This document shows, piece by piece, positions 1 to 12,171 of a stretch of DNA of 64,000 bases (positions within the stretch are counted from its first letter, which is position 1; each line of letters opens with the position of its first letter). The translations under genes and the position numbers were made by a program. The notes under the pieces were generated by a model that did no database searches, was not told the origin of the DNA, and saw nothing but the letters and a program-made list of their open reading frames with translations. The stretch comes from Chaetorhynchus papuensis (taxonomy: Eukaryota; Chordata; Aves; Passeriformes; Rhipiduridae), in the NCBI GenBank assembly GCA_013396525.1, contig VWYX01000794.1:62001-126000 (forward strand), given 5' to 3'.

Positions 1-936
1 AGGAATTTAACATTTTCAGTCACAGAACAGGGTTGGAAGCAGAAGCAATAAAACCCTAAATTATATTAGGCCTTAAAAGGCATAATTACACAGTGGGAAA
101 ACCATGCTGCTCCTGGGCATCTTACACAACGGGGGCTGCAGTTGCTCTCTGGGGAATGCCTGGGAGCTGCCAACGGTACCGCTCGGTCCTGCCCGAGGAG
201 TATTGATGTATTGATGTGTGAGTAGGTGGGACCTGTGTGGCTTTTGAGGGATTGATTTATAGGAGGAAACTAGGAATTAGTATCAAGATTTATAGACACT
301 GTATGTGAGTGATTTGTCCAAACAAAAGGAGAGGGTCAAAGCTCTGCCTGAGTTTGAAAAGTGTGATCGCTGAAGGGAACGAATAACTCTTGAGTGTCAC
401 AGGGAATGTTTGTTCCATATCAAGCAAAATGCAGGTGTCTGGCATCTTGCTACATGGAAAAATAAGGTTCCAATGGAAGTTAAAGCAATCTCATCAGGCT
501 TTTTAAAAAAGTTTTGGAGATCGTGACCTGATAATAGAGAAGTGGGCAAGGCTAGGGATGTCTTGTGTACTGATTTAACATGTTCTTAAATGTTCATTGT
601 CCCTCCTTCTCTGTGGTTTAGAAATGTATTCAGATTACTGTATGGGCATTTGGAGGTTTTGCCCTGCTAGCTTTACCTCTGGGAACATGGGAACAAAGCT
701 TGTTCCATTCTGTCTTTTGGAACAGATACAGTTTGTATTCTGTCTGTGGCTGTCAAATCCCCTTTTTTTGTGCTCTCTCATCAGAAGTGTCTTTCATGTT
801 CTTTGACATAGTTCAGGCCCAGCACTGAGACACTCCTTTGAACATCATTTCCTTTCCAGTGCTGCAGTGTGTTTGTGTGTGGTACACTCTGTCTGGGAGG
901 AAGCCCACCTATTTCCATGTTGTTTTGTTTCACTAG
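1..936 (+). other. AFG2A: Intron of AFG2A (3' part), upstream of first exon in window
   Basis: This stretch precedes the first recognised coding exon. It ends in a normal splice acceptor (tttgtttcactag, AG at 935-936). I looked for the codons expected just before the next exon (the end of the D1 domain and the start of the linker) and found none, so the upstream exon lies outside the window. The 69-residue reading frame at 597-806 is hydrophobic and Cys-rich, resembles nothing I know, and is best treated as chance. I see no repeat family here. Confidence 0.75.
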
Positions 937-1091
937 GTTTGTACGCCCTGCGGAGAGCGCTGGGGAAGAGGCCCAACCTGTTGGACACCGAGGTGGCTGG
1001 GTCAGTGATGATTGCTTTCAATGACTTCCTGCAGGGGATGAATGATGTCAGGCCCAGCGCCATGAGGGAGGTGGCAATTGATGTGCCAAAA
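937..1091 (+). CDS. AFG2A: AFG2A (SPATA5) coding exon: linker between ATPase domains D1 and D2
   Basis: This internal exon encodes the inter-domain segment just before the second ATPase domain of the AAA+ protein AFG2A (SPATA5). The acceptor AG is at 935-936 and the donor gtaagt starts at 1092. The first two bases (gt) complete a Gly codon split with the upstream exon, followed by 51 full codons. Recognisable peptides are LYALRRALGKRPNLLD and FLQGMNDVRPSAMREVAIDVP, which match the vertebrate AFG2A linker; the R-P-S-A-M-R-E helix before D2 is typical of CDC48/AFG2-type ATPases. The exon ends in phase 0 and joins directly to VSWSDIGG in the next exon. The family is known to act in cytoplasmic maturation of pre-60S ribosomal particles, recycling RSL24D1 as the counterpart of yeast Drg1/Afg2, within a complex that also contains AFG2B, CINP and C1orf109. 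The identification rests on remembered family sequence, not on a search. Confidence 0.92.
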
Positions 1092-2584
1092 GTAAGTTGC
1101 TTTGTGCAATGCTGTGGCAACATTGTCAGGGCCACGTTAAGAGAGGAGTTTTATGGAGTGGAAGCCTTAAGTTACTGGTTAATGTTGTGCACCATCTTTC
1201 TGTTTGTGTGTTTATTTAATTATAATTTTGAAGAACCATTTGCAGAAGCTTAAGTTCCTTATGCTTCAGGAAGAGTTTGTAGTGCAGGAGCATATCTCCT
1301 GATCTGTAGTTTTATATGCTGAGTGGCTTAATGGAGTAGACATCTTCACATGTATGTTCAAGGAAGGTCCTGAACAACCGTGGAGCCTTTGGGAAGCAGA
1401 CACAAACTAAAGCAAAAACCAGCTGTTAGCATTTGTAAGCACAGTGTGTTGAAACAAAACTGTGAAGAGTTTGCTCTGATTTTTATGTGAATGTAGCCTG
1501 AATGTCGTCAGTGGCATTATATGGTTTCAAGTGAAGGCAGAATTCAATGCTGTAGTCAGATTATCACTGCCAAACAGTCACCTGTCAGTGACTGTCATTA
1601 TATGAACAGTTCGTTTGGTGGTGCCAGGTTCATCTTTGCTCACTGCCCTCTTAATGACATATTATAGCAGTTCAGTAGCAGACCCAACATAAATTGGCCT
1701 GGGGAACTGATCTGGTTTAAGGCAACTCTGATCTATGTTAAGAAGATTTAGCAAAAGAATTTTGTATTTAATCTGACTAAATCCTGATTCTGTGAGCAGT
1801 TGTGCTGGTGTTTCTCAGCAGCTCCCCAAGCTCTAGAAGAAAACATTTATGTTTCATTGCATGAAAATGAGTCATTTGGGAATTAGATTGCACAACTGTA
1901 GACCCTTATTCCCAAACTTATAGGAGTGGGAAATAAAATCCGCGAACCGGATGCTGCACGCAGCCAGCTCGGATGTCACACTTGGCTTGTTAAGAGTCCA
2001 TGCTGTGCAGGGTGGAATTGCCTGGGCTGGCCCCAGACAGCTTTTCCTGGAAATGGTGTCATGGCACCAATATCCTCGAGGCTAAGTGGTTCTGCTGAGA
2101 GCCAGAGTTACTGGTTCTCGCCTTGCTCATTGTGCTACTGGCTCGTGGGCTCAGGTTGTTATCCCTGTGCTGTGCCTCTCGGGCACATCAGCCCCTTTGG
2201 AGCCAGGTGGAATGCTGCTGAATGGCACAATACAGGCAGGTAGAAGCAAGGCCTTGAGGTACTGCAGGAAATCTGTTCTCAGTCCTGGTCAACCTACTCC
2301 TCAGGCTCCTGTGTCCACTAAACCATCCTGCCGGTGGCTTCCTTGATTGTCATTTGATTTTATTTGATGAACATCCACTGAGTCGTTGGAGTACTACTGG
2401 AATTCATTCCTTTATTAACAACATAGTGGAGATTGTTTTTGTGCTGACAGGGCCTGCATTACCCCAAAGTAATGCATATTCTCTAATGATGTAGGGTAAA
2501 TTTAAAGCCATCTGCGTGGTGCCTGGGTGAGTTTAAAGTGGGACTCAAAGTACTGGGTGCAACAGATTTTGTGTCCTCCCAGAT

Positions 2585-2657
2585 CACCTGCCAAAGGAAG
2601 GGAGTTTGGAACTAGATGGTCTTTAGAGTCCATTCCATCTCAAAACATTCTGTGAAT
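2585..2657 (+). repeat. CR1 LINE 3'-end remnant (degraded)
   Basis: The string ggaactagatggtctttag followed by agtccattccatctcaaaacattctgtgaat reproduces, with several changes, the last ~70 bases of avian CR1 elements (ggaactagatgatctttagggtcccttccaac... then an attctgtg octamer). Only the tail survives, as expected for 5'-truncated CR1 insertions. I see this match directly; the family assignment comes from knowledge of the CR1 consensus. The upstream boundary is uncertain. Confidence 0.6.
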
Positions 2658-4155
2658 GCTATAATCTAAAAAATCCTTGCTAAAAATAACTTCAAACACT
2701 ACATAAATTATAAGATGTGAGATTTTTTCACTAAGAGAAGACAAGAATTTGAGCTAAATTATTAACATAATCTTTTCAGCTTTAGCTTTTTATTGCAGAT
2801 ATAGTACTCACTTGGAAGTGCCCTTGGTGTGCATGGGACTTTTGGCCTCTGTAGTTACTTAAAAGTAAAACCATTGACATACATGAGATTTTTTTTTTGA
2901 TTTGTAGCTTCACTTTTCAGATGGTGGAGCTTTTTCATATTTCATTGCTTTGCAGTAACCACGTGCCAATCAATTGATAAGAGTTCAAAGTAACTTCTGA
3001 ATAAAGCCAAAAGTCCATCCTCTTGTGTCTGGATTGTGTGTTGGCTGTGACCAAGGCAAATGCAAAATCCTTGCTGCCTGGTTCTGTGTGCATCTTGCCT
3101 TCCATTTTTGCAGAGCCTTTTTTGAACTTTGCTGTGTGTTACAACCTTTTTAGAAGGCTGCTTTTTCTGCAGCAAGGGATTCAGGAAAGAGGGGATGCAC
3201 ATTATAAATCAGGAAGTTAATACTGCCGTTCTTTGGAGAGTTGCACTGCAGTTGCCGTTCCTCCCTCTCCTATGGGTTTTTCTGAAGCTTTTTTTCAGAG
3301 AGTGCTGTGCGTTTTGCTTGCCTCTTTCACTCCCTTTGCTGTAATTCAACACAGATTTGTGTCTTTGCAGCCAAAAGGTTCTGGATGAGACATCCTTTGC
3401 CTGTCTGCTTTATTTCTTTATTACTGGTGCTTAATAACCTCTGGGGAGCTGCTGCTCTGCATCGCGCTCTGAGCTCTCTTGACCTGGGGAGAGCTAAAGA
3501 TTACAGCAGTAATGAAATCTTGGTGTCTTACACACTGTAGCAGAGAGCTGGCTTTGTATGTGTGAGCCCAGCCCCAAGGCTAATCTTTAAAGCCGTTTCC
3601 ACAGTGACAGAACATCACACCTCATTGCTGCTGTTGCAAGACCTCTCCTTTGAGTTCCTGTGCAGGTGAGAGCAGTGTAAATATGGTGGACTGTTCACCC
3701 CCACTTATCTCTCTCCTTCTGAAATGTGGAAATAGAAATTTGTTCTGTTTAGAACTTCACCAGAATGTGAAGGTAGTGGTTTGTTAGCTATTTTTGCTTT
3801 TAATACTATTGCCTCACCAATTCCACACCTTGCACTGTAGGAATTTAAAATGTAAGCAAAGTCAGGATAAGTCTTCAGATTGCTGAAAACAACCGACCCT
3901 TCTTCACCTTTTCTGTACAATCCTGTCACTTGTGCTGGTGTTAAATGACATGTAGAGGATCTGAAAAATCACTTGAATAATGCCTCAGAAGACTTATGCA
4001 GTAGACTGAATATTGGCAGAGGGTAAAAGACTGAATATTTAAGAGGGTAAAAATAACATTTAAGTGTTTTCTCCCTGGCTTTTTATATGCATGTGAAGTA
4101 CTACTAATAGAGCTTGGCTTCTGTTGCTGAAAGTTATAGGGAATTCCTGATGGCC

Positions 4156-4211
4156 TAATTAATTTTAATTTTAAATTAAATTAATTAATTAAATTTAATT
4201 TTAATTAATTT
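4156..4211. repeat. A+T-only low-complexity block, TTAATTAA-rich
   Basis: A 56 bp stretch contains only A and T, made of overlapping ttaattaa, attttaatt and aaattaaatt words. It is close to self-complementary around a central ttaattaattaa, so it could extrude as a cruciform. It has no coding content. Confidence 0.8.
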
Positions 4212-5238
4212 CTTGTTCATGTCTGTCAAAATCTTTGTCTAGATAGAAAGACATGTTGATAGGAATGACTAGTCCATACTTTACCAGGTATGAAGGATTG
4301 ATCTTGAAAAAAGGAGAACAAGCCTATGTTTTCTTCTTCCCTGAAAAAAGTTGCCTGAGTGCCTAGATTTAGTTCTGTGCAGTTTACAGAGCTCCTAGAT
4401 AGAATCAAGGGTTGTAGGGATAGGTAATACATCTTTTAAAATGAAATTTAAACCACACTATTTCATATCTGACTCAGAAACATAAACTTGTCATGTTTGC
4501 TGGTTGTTCTCTGCTGTCTTTGTAATTTTGTTCTGCATCAAAGTCTGACAATCGAGAAATTTTATTTGGTTTGAAGTTTGCTTGGTCTTAAACAAAAGTG
4601 CTTGCACCACATCCAAATGCACTTTCTCATCCACTTCAATAGCAGACTGGATTGCCTTTTTCAGGAACTGTCTGCTTGTAGTTTCCACTCCTTGTCCTGG
4701 CATCAGGAGAAAATAAGGACAAGCCAAGGGTGACACCAGTTTTCAGCTCAGGTGAAAGGCAATACCTTGCCTCTCAGAAACACTCTGCTTGCCTTTCACA
4801 TGGAACTGACTTTCCAGAGCTGAAGGATGATTTATGTTGAGCAAATTTCTGGAAGAGTGCTTTAAGGGGAAGATCATTTGATTTAGGTGTGCTTTGACAT
4901 GTTTAATATTTGAAGTGGATGGGAGTGGATGGTGACTGGAGAAGGCAGTCTGGGGGGATGTGGGGAACAGTCTCAGGCTTGTTGACAGCAATGTAGGAAG
5001 AGGTGTAGCAGGTTTTAGATCTGCCTGCTGGTATGGGTAGGACATACTACATACCCTTATGTGTTCCTGACAAGCCTGTCTTGTGCTTCTTATTTAATAA
5101 AGATTTTTGAAGAAGTGACTCATTAAAAACAGCCTCATGAAACAACCAGTGCACATTCTACAGAGCATTGTTGATTTGTTTGTTTTTTAAATAGTTCTGC
5201 TCTGTAGTCTGAATTCAACAAAATGCTCTGTTCTGCAG

Positions 5239-5448
5239 GTATCTTGGTCAGACATAGGAGGACTAGAGGACGTCAAGCTGAAGTTGAAGCAGGCAGTTGA
5301 GTGGCCTCTCAAACATCCTGAGTCCTTCATCCGAATGGGGATCCAGCCTCCCAAAGGTGTCCTGCTTTACGGACCTCCTGGGTGCTCAAAAACCATGATA
5401 GCAAAAGCCTTGGCTCATGAAAGTGGCCTCAACTTCTTGGCAGTGAAG
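5239..5448 (+). CDS. AFG2A: AFG2A coding exon: start of D2 ATPase domain with Walker A
   Basis: Exactly 70 codons lie between acceptor ttctgcag (AG at 5237-5238) and donor gtaggc (5449). The exon opens with VSWSDIGGLEDVKLKL, the classic start of a CDC48/AFG2-type AAA domain, followed by the QAVEWPLKHPESFIRMG helix. Walker A is GPPGCSKT at 5371-5394. The usual AAA+ form is GPPGTGKT; the C-S pair is characteristic of D2 in vertebrate AFG2A, so this is not damage. The Lys and Thr that contact ATP phosphates and magnesium are intact. The exon closes with SGLNFLAVK. Both ends are phase 0. The Met codon at 5284 is internal and not a start site. Confidence 0.96.
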
Positions 5449-8400
5449 GTAGGCCATTCAGACTTCTATTTTCTTAACTCCTGCATAACAATTGGTAGTT
5501 TACCAATTTCCAGTGTTAAAATCCAGTGGCTCGTGGTGTTTCTGATCCCTAGATATGCTCCACAAACACCTTGTAAATATAAAGTAAGGTTCCTGTTTCC
5601 TTATGTAAAGGAGTAGTGCTTTCTTGTATGCTGTTAAAAAAATTGTTATTTATTTTATCACAGCACAGATGTTGGATGGACGGGTAAGCTGTGGAGTGAC
5701 ATCTTAAATATTGGCAGTGTTCAAAGTCTTTCTAAAAGTGGCAACAATACTTACACTGCAATTAAAGCAGTATAAGTGAAAAGTGACTGGATAGTGGGTA
5801 GCCGCTCTTACTGGAATAATTACTTGTGTGCATGGAGATATCATCTAATCTCTTACATTCCTTTTCATTCCTCAGGAAGGTCACTTTCTTTATCTCACTG
5901 TTCGTGTTTCGTTACAGATTCTTCTTGTCCTATTTGCCTTTTTTTTATGGGGAAATAGTTCTACTTCATCAGTTTTCAGAGAGCTTGCAAAATCAGTTAT
6001 ATCTTGAATACTCTGGGATAAATGGGATATTCTCTCAGCGTTAAGAAACACTAAGTATAGAAAAATTTTGGATTTTGTTGCCTATGAATCAGTGTAATTG
6101 ATCACTGTGGGTTGTATGGAAAACACATGAATGGAAGTTATTTAATAATAATACTGAGCTTCACTGCCTAGGAAAGAAAAAAAAAGCAGAGTGATTCCAC
6201 ATGGGGTAGTCTTGCAGCTGTGTCAGAATGTTAATGAAGTGCAAGAAAAAACATTTGTTTAAGTATTTTGAAAGTATCTCCTCCTCTGTAGTAGGATCAC
6301 GTCCCCTTCTCTGTTGACCATCTCTTCACTCACAAAGCCTCCTGTGTGAGTTTCTGCACAGCTTCCTCCTCCTCCCATCCTTTCAGGCACACTGTAGCTG
6401 TAGGTGTGGATCCTCTCTGGGAGCAGAGGCAGTTGTGTTGACCCTGAAGCCAGCCCTGGGCTCCCTGGGATTGCAAGCAGCCCTCTGGGTCACGGTCACA
6501 TCAACAAGGGCAGCCTTGGAAACCTCAGCCCTTAAGAAACACTACCTTTTCTGCCTCTTCCATAAAGACAAAGTGGTTCTTTGTGCTCCAGAGTTACTGG
6601 TAAACAAGGTAACCTTTTCCTCCTCCTCTGCTTAAAGGAAAACATTCCGCTTTGTCTCACCCCAAGCACTGGTGCCCCAGCGGGTGGGGAAAAAAGGTAG
6701 CAGTCTGGAAAAAAAAAAAAAAACCGAGTTAAAAATGGATGTGGTTGCTATCTTGTATCCCTCAATCTTAGCACCGTTAGACATTTTTACTGATGCAGTT
6801 AATTGTCCGAAAGTGAAGGGTGGCTCTTGCTGACAGGAGGTGTCTGAAGGTGCAGTGATGGGAAATGCTTGTGTACAGTAATGCAGCATTTTTCCATGGT
6901 GGAGTTCTGCATGTGCAGTGTCCCCCACCATTGACAAGCTGCAGCAGAAGTGTCTGGCTTGAGGAAACTGCCTGTGATTCCCGGTTGGTTTAAATCTCTT
7001 GGCCTGGAACTGGTCAAATATTCAATGTACAGATGTTTCAAGAAGCACATCCCTGGAGCATGTCCAGCCTTGGACATGTTGACTTCAGGAGGGGAACATA
7101 GCCCACTTTCTCTAACTTCACATTTGTTTCCTGGACAGAAAAAGGCAACATCCATCATGTACTAAATGTGTTAAACATCGTCTGTAGCACTTTTTCAAGC
7201 ACAACAGGCATGAATTAATTTCCACTGCAACTGTTTGTGCAATAAATCCAAAGAAGATGAATATGAGAGGTTTTGACTTGTTTTGTTGGGGTTTTTTTGA
7301 GAGGGGATTTTTCTTTTCTTGCTTATATCCTTATTAATTTTTCGTTTTCTACCTTATGTCTCGGATATCCATCCCTGGAACTGACATCAGGCATCTTGAA
7401 ATGAAAGTGCCATTCTTGATAATTACCTTTTCAGACTTGCGTTTTCCTCCCAGTCTCTCCTGCCTCGAATAAGTAATTCTGATGAAAAATGTCTGCTGTA
7501 CAGCTTGTAGGGTACTCTTTTGGGACAGTGCAGGGGGCAGAGGTTCTTGGGCCCTTCTGGAGCAGGGGCTGCAGGCAGGAGGCACAGCTCTAGCTGTTGG
7601 AGCCTGCTGCTGGATGCTGCCTCTCCCTTTGTCTAAAGGCTGAGAGGAAATCGATTCTGTTACACGCAGTGCTTGCTTGGTCCAGTGAATTTTGGAAGGC
7701 TGGACCTATTGTGTCTGCACACTACATTTAAGAGCCACGGGCACAGTGAGTCCCAGCTCCCACAAGCACTGAATGTCCTGTCCTTGTGTGAGTTGGCTGT
7801 CCTGCTTCAGTGCAGCAGGTATTGCCCCAGCCCCAGCCTGCCTCCAGGAGGGCTTTGTTTGCCAGATGTGTCTGTGCAGTTTGGACAGCTGACTGTTCAG
7901 TGAGATGTTTCAGCTGGGTTATGAGCAAACTGTTAAAATGTGACCTTTCCATCTGTCTTGGGCATGGGGAGCTGTCTCAAGGCAGCCTCTGGCCCACGTC
8001 TGACTGGCCTCTCGTGAGGTTTGGAAGATGGGCAGAGTCTCGATGTCATTTCTGGGCAGAGGAGCTGAAGAAAATAACGTGATAACAGATGTTTGACGTT
8101 GCATCCTGTTCTCTCCTGAAATCTATTGTGAGGTTTGAATGGTTAGTGTTACAATGAATGTGGTCCTTTTGTAAACATGCTCTTTGATACTTGGCCAAAA
8201 CCTTTTTATAGCTGTATTTTCACCAAGATTGGTGACCTTTTGCTTTTCCAGAGCAAAGCAGCTTGTTGGTTGGTTTGTTTTACAAAGCAATCTTGCATAT
8301 AATTCCTAAGGGGAATAGTTTATTTTTGTTCCTTCTCTTGACTTTCTTTGTCTCTAATACAATGTATCTGCTAAATTTACTGAGATGGAGGTTGACAACT

Positions 8401-10858
8401 ACTTTCCAGGGGATGGCTCTTCCTACTCCTTCCCGCCAACCCCTTTTTCTGAATCTCTTGTAGCATTGAGGCTTTTCAGGGTTCGAGTGGTCATCTGGAT
8501 TATTCCCCCCTCCCAAACCCCTGTTACAGAAAAGGCAACTGAATTGTTCTCAGCTTCTTGGAGATTTTTCAGTGTTTTGCAGTCATGGATACAAGCGAGT
8601 ATAAGACTGCCTGAAGGAATGAATTAGGATATTTTTTTCATTCTGCAGGATTGGACATCAGTCTTGACTTATCAATATTTTTTGATCTGACTGACTACTT
8701 ATTTCAGTCAGCCTTCTCTGCGTTTTTGTCCTTCTTCACAATCCTTTTTGTGGTTTCTCCAAAGTATGTAATTTTCTTCTGAAATGTGTTTTATGCATTT
8801 TTTTGTACTAGTAAGAAAAACCCCTCATATCCTGGTGTTGGACCTACCCATATGAATGTGATGGGGATATCATTTCCAGCTTCTGCCAGGCTGCTGACAC
8901 CTTGCTGTTATATACAACCTGTCTCTCTGACATTTTTGCTTTAGATGTCATCTAGCTTTCTGAAACTGAACAGGAAGGAAATGAAACCCTTTGTCACTGT
9001 ATTCCCTCTTTTGACTATTTATGTGGTAGATGTTTCTGTGGACTGTTTTGACAGTTCGTGCACTTAGGGTCAGCTTTGACTAGCTGTTGTTTTGAGCTAT
9101 ATTTTTATGAGACCAGTAGGATTTTTGTGGTGATATTATTGGAATATTTTTGGAGGAAGCTCATCTATCTTGCTGTATGGCATAGCTAATTATCTCTGCA
9201 TTTGTCTTGCACCTTAGTTTATTTAGATGTATTATGACTGCCCTCTTGTATTTTTAATTTCTTAATTTATTTTGTTTTTAGGAAATCCTGTATCATTGTG
9301 TTGTGCTAAGAATCAAATGAGTATTACTTTTCCTTACAGATTTTCTGTTGCTTTTCTGGGAAGCAATTTGCAGAGAATCTTGTGGAATATTTTCCCCCCT
9401 CCTATTATTGTACTATTTAAGTCATTAACTTTACTACCAAATAAGAAAACCATTGTGCTTTTTTTGGTTTTAACCTATTTCAGAATGAACACTGGAGTCT
9501 GCTCCTAAGTTGTCAGGCTGGGAGGCACCATCAGGGTACCCACACAGATAAACTCCATCAACCAGCTGGGATCGTCTGATCCGTGGGGACTTGGAGTTCT
9601 GTCCAACAAGCAGATTACCTGAGCTTATAAAATATAGAGCAAGAAAAATTATGTAACTTCTATATGCTTGTAAAGGTTTTGGGAGCATCACTTTTCCTCT
9701 TGCTGCTTAGTGCTTTTTAACATTTTTGTCTGTTAAAAAGCAAAACCTCACTTAGGGATAGTGACAAAAACCAGCTTAAATTTAAAAAAGTTAAATCCCT
9801 TGGATTCAGCTAAGTGAGACACAGTAATTGTTGTAAACAAGATGAAGCAATACTTGAAAAAAAACCCCACCACACAAAGAAAACCAAACCCACCTGTGAC
9901 AGTAAGGAGTGTTTAAGGATGTCAGCACTGAGCAAACCACTGGTACAGATGATGTGAACTATACTGTTCTAAAACTTTAATTTAAAACATCAGTAAGGAG
10001 CTCCAACTACAGTGTGATTAAAAAAAAAGATTAAAAGAAAAGAAGGGAAATATTCCTGACCTTTTATTTGCTGTTACTTAAGAGCTTGGGCTGAAGGAAT
10101 CTTTTCTTTTTTCAATTAGCAGTAATTACAAAAATATACACTGTTCCCAGGGCTCTGACTTCACCTTGGCTTGGTTTAACTTCCTGTATCACCCAGCCGA
10201 TGCTTTTGTACCACTCCCCGTGCTTGACATGTGCTTAAGCTTAGTTTGTCATCTGGGTCAATTATGTCAAAATATTTTCCAATTGAAGTTTCCTCTGCTT
10301 TTCCCTTCAGCTCTTGGCTGTGGCAGCTCCAGCAGATTAATGAGGCTTGGAAAGGTCGACTGCTTTGCTTTGTGAAGAACTGTCACTGAGTTTTGGGGGA
10401 GATAGCTTAGCCTTTTGATGGGGATTTCAGTGAGCAGAAGCCTGAAATAAGAAAGCTTGGTGACTGTAAGTAGTTATAAGCAAAACATTTCAGATGATAA
10501 ATGCAGAAGCATTGTGGTTTTATGAGAAACTTTGGCAAACATTTGATAAAATTTCTAAAAAGATCCACAGTAAGACATTTACAGAAACTTAGTTAATTAG
10601 CAGATAGTAACAATAACTCTGTTTGAAATTTGATATTTTTTACAAGGGATAACGAGTTGAGATACTTTAAAGAGTTCTTTTAATCCTGAGCTATCTGCGT
10701 GTTTTACTCAACTAAAAATAAAATCATTCATCCATTCTTACCATAAGCTTACCAAAAGTGAATGTGCAAGCAGAAATTTATTAAATATAACCCCCTGCCT
10801 CTGTTTCCTTGTCCCTTCTCAATTATCTTGCAAATTTAATTTTTATTAGCACTTAGTT

Positions 10859-10872
10859 TCTCTCTCTCTCTC
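10859..10872. repeat. (TC)7 microsatellite
   Basis: A short run of seven TC units follows a T-rich stretch. With the following atcag it resembles a splice acceptor, but no open, family-like exon follows it. Confidence 0.7.
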
Positions 10873-11759
10873 ATCAGGTTACCAGTGATGGAATGGGATG
10901 TTGCTGGAGTCTCAGCAAATAGGTTTTGCAGCAGGGGTGGCTAATTTTGTGTGGTTTTGGTGTGTGATTTTTGATCCCACGTGGATCCTGCCCTCATGGT
11001 GCCAAAGGCACTCTGAAGGCACTGGTGCGTGCAGGGAGTGTAATTCAATGTTTCCAGTCATTTCATTCTGCAGTGCAAATCCTGGCTTCTGTCTTGTGTA
11101 GAGAAGCCTCAAAAGATTGTCACTGGGGTTTGCTGGTCAAGGCAAATGGCAAACAAGTGGATTCTGAGGCATGCCAGTAAAGAAAATTGGGTATTACAGT
11201 TGCCTTTGCAGTCTGACCATACTGCTTGTAACAACTTCACTGCAAGGATTGGGGTTTTTTTCCAGTTTGCCCCCTTAAATGCTGTAGACCCCACAAGCAC
11301 CTGCTGAAATTGAAGTTTTTCAAACCCCAGGCAGGTGTCAACAAGTTTTTAAGGTCCTCTGGAATGCAGGGCAGAGGGAGAGGAAGTGATTAAAGTGGTG
11401 CACGGTGCTCAGCCTGGGGTTTCCTTGTGCTGGGAGTGATGCAGATTAAATCTTTACCCAGCCCTAAAAGAGAAGAAGCAGCCTTTATTCTTCACAAGCA
11501 AATAGAATGCGTTTTCTGAGCAAATATTTTTCTGTGCAGCGTAACCAATTACCAAATCACACACATACAGCCTCTGCCTTAGAAAGAGCCTTACTGTTAA
11601 AATAAAGGAAGTCTCAGTGTTTATCTTGTTAACTCACTTCCCTGCAGCCGCCCTGAGTCATGTGGTGCTTTGGTTGGACTGTGGGAGGGATGGAATAGCA
11701 TTTTGCCATGGAGATTACAGTGCCAAAAGACTCAATAACTAATTTCTGAGTCTCTTCAG

Positions 11760-12171
11760 CGTTGTTAGAGTGGAGCATAAGGCTGAGAGAATTGGGATTG
11801 TTCAATCTGGAGAAGACAGGGTTTAGGAGTGACCTAATTGTGGCCTTCCAGAACCTAAACAGAGCCTACAAGAAAGATGGAGAGAGGCTTTTTCCAAGAG
11901 CATGTAGTGACAGTGTAAGGGAGAATGGTTTTAAAATGGAACAGAGTAGATTTAGATTAGATTGATTAAGAAAAATTCTTTACTGTGAGGGTGGTGAGGC
12001 ACAGGTTGCCCAGAGAAGTTGTGGATTACCCATCCCTGGAGTTCTTCAAGGCTGTGTTGGATGAAGCTCTGAGCAACCTGGTCTGGTGGAAGGTGTCCTT
12101 GCCCATGGCAGAGAGGTTGGAACTGAGTGATCTTTAAGGACTCCTCCAAAAAAAAAAATTCTGTGATTCTA
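11760..12171 (+). mobile_element. CR1 LINE retrotransposon, 5'-truncated 3' end
   Basis: About 410 bp match the 3' terminal region of avian CR1 (chicken repeat 1) non-LTR retrotransposons in order. The blocks are: aggctgagagaattggg with gttcaatctggagaaga; a block with tggtgaggcacaggttgccc, agagaagttgtgg and catccctggagttcttcaag; then gagcaacctggtctggtgga, aggtgtccttgcccatggca, ggttggaactgagtgatctt; and finally the terminal attctgtgattcta at about 12158-12171. An A run interrupts the region before the tail. The element is heavily truncated at its 5' end, as usual for CR1, and has no intact ORF. It lies inside an AFG2A intron in the same orientation as the gene. Confidence 0.9.

Larger units (their letters stand above)
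1092..5238 (+). other. AFG2A: AFG2A intron, 4,147 bp, phase 0
   Basis: The intron has donor gtaagt and acceptor ttctgcag. It contains a CR1 3'-tail remnant near 2585-2657 and an almost pure A+T block at 4156-4211. The rest is moderately T-rich unique-looking DNA. The reading frames of 60-105 residues scattered through it, on both strands, show no recognisable domain and no splice support. Confidence 0.85.

Noticed and set aside
867..1253. 128-residue frame spanning the first exon
   Set aside because: Only 937-1091 is coding; the start Met and the tail after 1091 lie in introns.
5284..5616. 110-residue frame starting at an internal Met and running past the exon
   Set aside because: Residues after 5448 are intron; the donor gtaggc at 5449 and the match of the next exon show that the frame must be spliced.
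10859..10920. Strong-looking splice acceptor after (TC)7
   Set aside because: No AFG2A codons are missing at this point in the protein, and the following sequence has no recognisable coding signal or donor.
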